From positions 5,270,001-5,334,000 of the forward strand of contig NZ_CP097263.1 in NCBI RefSeq assembly GCF_028622115.1: a stretch of 64,000 nucleotides of DNA, written 5' to 3'. The number at the start of each line of letters is the position of its first letter. The stretch's first letter is position 1. Shown one piece after another: positions 62,391 through 64,000 of this stretch. Under the pieces are notes generated by a model. That model worked only from the letters and a program-made list of their open reading frames with translations. It did not search any database and was not told where the DNA came from. Source of the stretch: Kutzneria chonburiensis (GTDB lineage Bacteria; Actinomycetota; Actinomycetes; Mycobacteriales; Pseudonocardiaceae). A program made the position numbers and the translations under genes.

Positions 62391-62624
62391 CTACTCGCTC
62401 ATCATCTCGTAGATCTTCTTGCACTCCGGACACACGGGCGATCCCGGCTTCGGCGACTTCGTGACGGGGAACACCTCGCCGCACAGCGCGACCACGTGGG
62501 TGCCCATGACCGCGCTCTCGGCGATCTTGGCCTTCTTCACGTAGTGGAACATCTTCGGCGCGTCGTCGCCGGTGGTCTCGTCGGCGTCCCGCCGGGTGTC
62601 GGTCTCGGGCAGCGTCTGGGTCAT
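62391..62624 (-). CDS. DUF3039 protein
   Basis: A 77-residue actinobacterial protein with Cys pairs (ALCGEVF and CPECKKIY) likely binding zinc, and a HYVKKAKIAESAVMGTHVVALCG core. The function is unknown. It is divergent from psuG, 54 bp away. Confidence 0.88.
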   Translation of the reverse strand: MTQTLPETDTRRDADETTGDDAPKMFHYVKKAKIAESAVMGTHVVALCGEVFPVTKSPKPGSPVCPECKKIYEMMSE

Positions 62625-62678
62625 CGGGCTCACTCGTTCATGATGCCTGATACACGCTGACGGCAGGAACGGGAGAAG

Positions 62679-63593
62679 ATGGCTACACAACCGCAGGTCA
62701 GCAACGAGGTGCGGGCCGCGCTGGACGAGGGCCGGGCGGTGGTCGCGCTGGAGAGCACGATCCTGGCCCACGGGCTGCCGCCGGGCCGCAACCGCGAGGT
62801 CGCCGACCGGGTGGAGCAGGTGATCAGGGACGCCGGCGCGGTGCCGGCGACGATCGCGGTGCTGGACGGGCGGCCGGTGGTCGGCCTGGACGCCAAGCAG
62901 CTGGACCGGGTGTGCGACCCGGCGTCGGCGCTGGTCAAGCTGTCGCGACGGGACCTGGGGCCGGCGATCGGGCTGGGCCGGGACGGGGCGACGACGGTGG
63001 CCGGCACGGCCTCGATCGCGGCCAGGGCCGGTATCGGGGTGTTCGCGACGGGCGGCCTCGGCGGCGTGCACCGGGGCGCGGCCGAGACCTGGGACGTGTC
63101 GGCCGATCTGGGCGTCTTGTCGGAAACGCCGGTTCTGGTGGTGTGCTCGGGCGTGAAGTCGGTGCTGGACATCGGGGCCACGCTGGAGCTGCTGGAGACC
63201 AGCTCGGTGCCGGTGCTCGGCTGGCGTACGGACCGGTTCCCGGCGTTCTACCTGCGGGAATCGGACTTCGAGGTGCCGTGGCGGGTGGACGACGCGAAGC
63301 AGGCGGCCGCGGCGGTCCGGGCGCACCGGGAGTACGCGCCGGGCCAGGCCGGAGTGCTGCTGGCCAACCCGGTGCCGGTGGAGCACGAGATGCCCCGCGA
63401 GCTGCACGACCGGCTGCTGGCCGAGGGCCTGGAGCTGCTGGTCACGCGGAACGTGCGCGGCAAGGACGTGACGCCGGTGCTGCTGGAGCACTTCCACACC
63501 GCCAGCGGCGGCGTGAGCCTGGACACGAACGAGCAGCTGGTGCTGTCCAACGCGCGGGTCGCCGCCGACGTGGCTGTCGAGCTGGCCCGATGA
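62679..63593 (+). CDS. psuG: Pseudouridine-5'-phosphate glycosidase
   Basis: A 304-residue PsuG that cleaves the C-C bond of pseudouridine 5'-phosphate to uracil and ribose 5-phosphate. The start (VVALESTILAHGLPPGRN), the FATGGLGGVHRGAAETWDVSADLG segment (GGLGGVHRGA) and VVCSGVKSVLDIGATLE are diagnostic. The next gene overlaps its stop (ATGA) and encodes a PfkB kinase, the expected pseudouridine kinase partner. Confidence 0.95.
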   Translation: MATQPQVSNEVRAALDEGRAVVALESTILAHGLPPGRNREVADRVEQVIRDAGAVPATIAVLDGRPVVGLDAKQLDRVCDPASALVKLSRRDLGPAIGLGRDGATTVAGTASIAARAGIGVFATGGLGGVHRGAAETWDVSADLGVLSETPVLVVCSGVKSVLDIGATLELLETSSVPVLGWRTDRFPAFYLRESDFEVPWRVDDAKQAAAAVRAHREYAPGQAGVLLANPVPVEHEMPRELHDRLLAEGLELLVTRNVRGKDVTPVLLEHFHTASGGVSLDTNEQLVLSNARVAADVAVELAR

Positions 63594-64000
63594 CGGTGAT
63601 CGTGGTCGGCGACGCCGCGATGGACGTCGTCGCCAAGCACCACACCGCGATCGAGCACGCCGGCGACTCACGGGCCGACATCACGCTGGCCGTCGGCGGC
63701 GCGGGCGCGAACACGGCCGCCTGGCTGGCCTCACTCGGCGTGGACACCGTGCTGGTCGGGCGGGTCGGCGACGACATGGCCGGCCGGCAGGTGCGCTCGG
63801 AGCTGGAGGCGGTCGGGGTGCGGTGCGCCTTCGCCACCGACCCGGCCGCGCCGACCTGCTGCGTCGTCGTGCTGGTCGACACGGAGGGCCAGCGCAGCAT
63901 GCTGGCCGATCGCGGCGCGAACGCCCGGCTGGCCGGGCCCGATCTGACCGTCAACCTGCTGGAGACGGCCAGTCACCTGCACCTGTCCGGTTACGTGCTG
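63590..64000 (+). CDS. PfkB-family carbohydrate kinase, probable pseudouridine kinase (partial)
   Basis: The first 137 residues of a ribokinase-like kinase, running off the window. The glycine-rich substrate region LAVGGAGANTAAWLASLG and VGRVGDDMAGRQVRSEL are visible; the C-terminal catalytic GAGD motif lies beyond the end. Coupling to psuG by an ATGA overlap suggests it phosphorylates pseudouridine. Confidence 0.85.
   Translation, partial: MTVIVVGDAAMDVVAKHHTAIEHAGDSRADITLAVGGAGANTAAWLASLGVDTVLVGRVGDDMAGRQVRSELEAVGVRCAFATDPAAPTCCVVVLVDTEGQRSMLADRGANARLAGPDLTVNLLETASHLHLSGYVL

Overview
The window is about 64 kb of very GC-rich, densely packed chromosome from an actinomycete, most likely a member of the Pseudonocardiaceae (Kutzneria, Saccharothrix, Lentzea or a relative; the genus cannot be fixed by eye). 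The evidence is the many GTG starts, the ATGA/GTGA overlaps, and actinobacterial signature families: DUF3000, DUF3159, DUF3710, DUF3093, DUF4193, DUF3039, DUF7455, Cei/LytR_C, polyphosphate glucokinase, HemQ, DUF3558 and EspG. I see no rRNA, tRNA, insertion sequence, prophage or CRISPR array. Most of it reads as stable core chromosome with small accessory islands.

Layout. 0.1-3.9 kb: a stand-alone LigD-type polymerase, then a TetR regulator divergent from an acyl-CoA dehydrogenase/MaoC hydratase pair. 4.1-7.2 kb: a type VII (ESX) accessory cassette (small helical protein, DUF3558 lipoprotein, PPE-like protein, EspG-like chaperone split by a frameshift). 7.2-9.2 kb: a translationally coupled three-gene unit of a TIGR04222 membrane protein with a Gly/Cys tail, a DUF692/MNIO enzyme and a small SCO6045-like protein. 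9.5-13.5 kb: MsrB, asparaginase, GntR regulator, membrane-embedded patatin. 13.6-16.8 kb: hemE-hemG-hemQ, the late coproporphyrin-dependent heme pathway. 16.9-24.5 kb: DUF3000, dipeptidase, orphan response regulator, RNase D, and a fadA/fadB-like beta-oxidation operon. 24.5-32.8 kb: a toxin-antitoxin pair between two identical hairpins, a DUF6790/MarR divergent pair, two adjacent DUF72 paralogues, a secreted I36-like protein, an FAD oxidoreductase, an XRE-ImmA/IrrE protein with two small partners, and an aldo/keto reductase.

33-43.5 kb: a two-component pair whose kinase is frameshifted, dxs, a TIGR03086 protein, an array of about five 160-bp tandem repeats, a TRAM RNA methyltransferase, an APC permease and a pair of TrkA/RCK potassium-transport proteins. 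43.5-53.7 kb: housekeeping genes (DUF3159, OB-fold, hydrolase, small-molecule kinase, DUF3710, dut, DUF3093, DUF4193, Cei, inositol phosphatase, ppgK, the primary sigma factor, DUF7455). 53.8-58.6 kb: a XylF/G/H-type sugar ABC transporter with its ROK regulator. 59-64 kb: helicase, YihY membrane protein, DUF3039, psuG and the start of a PfkB kinase.

The most promising undescribed system is the MNIO unit at 7.2-9.2 kb. An iron-dependent peptide-modifying enzyme is coupled to a membrane protein ending in Cys residues separated by Gly5 runs, which suggests that the membrane protein's own tail is the substrate. A second theme is non-coding structure: long perfect palindromes abutting stop codons, a 31-bp phased repeat whose first unit starts on a stop codon, and the 160-bp array. 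Two single-gene frameshifts (EspG, histidine kinase) could be real or could be assembly indels.
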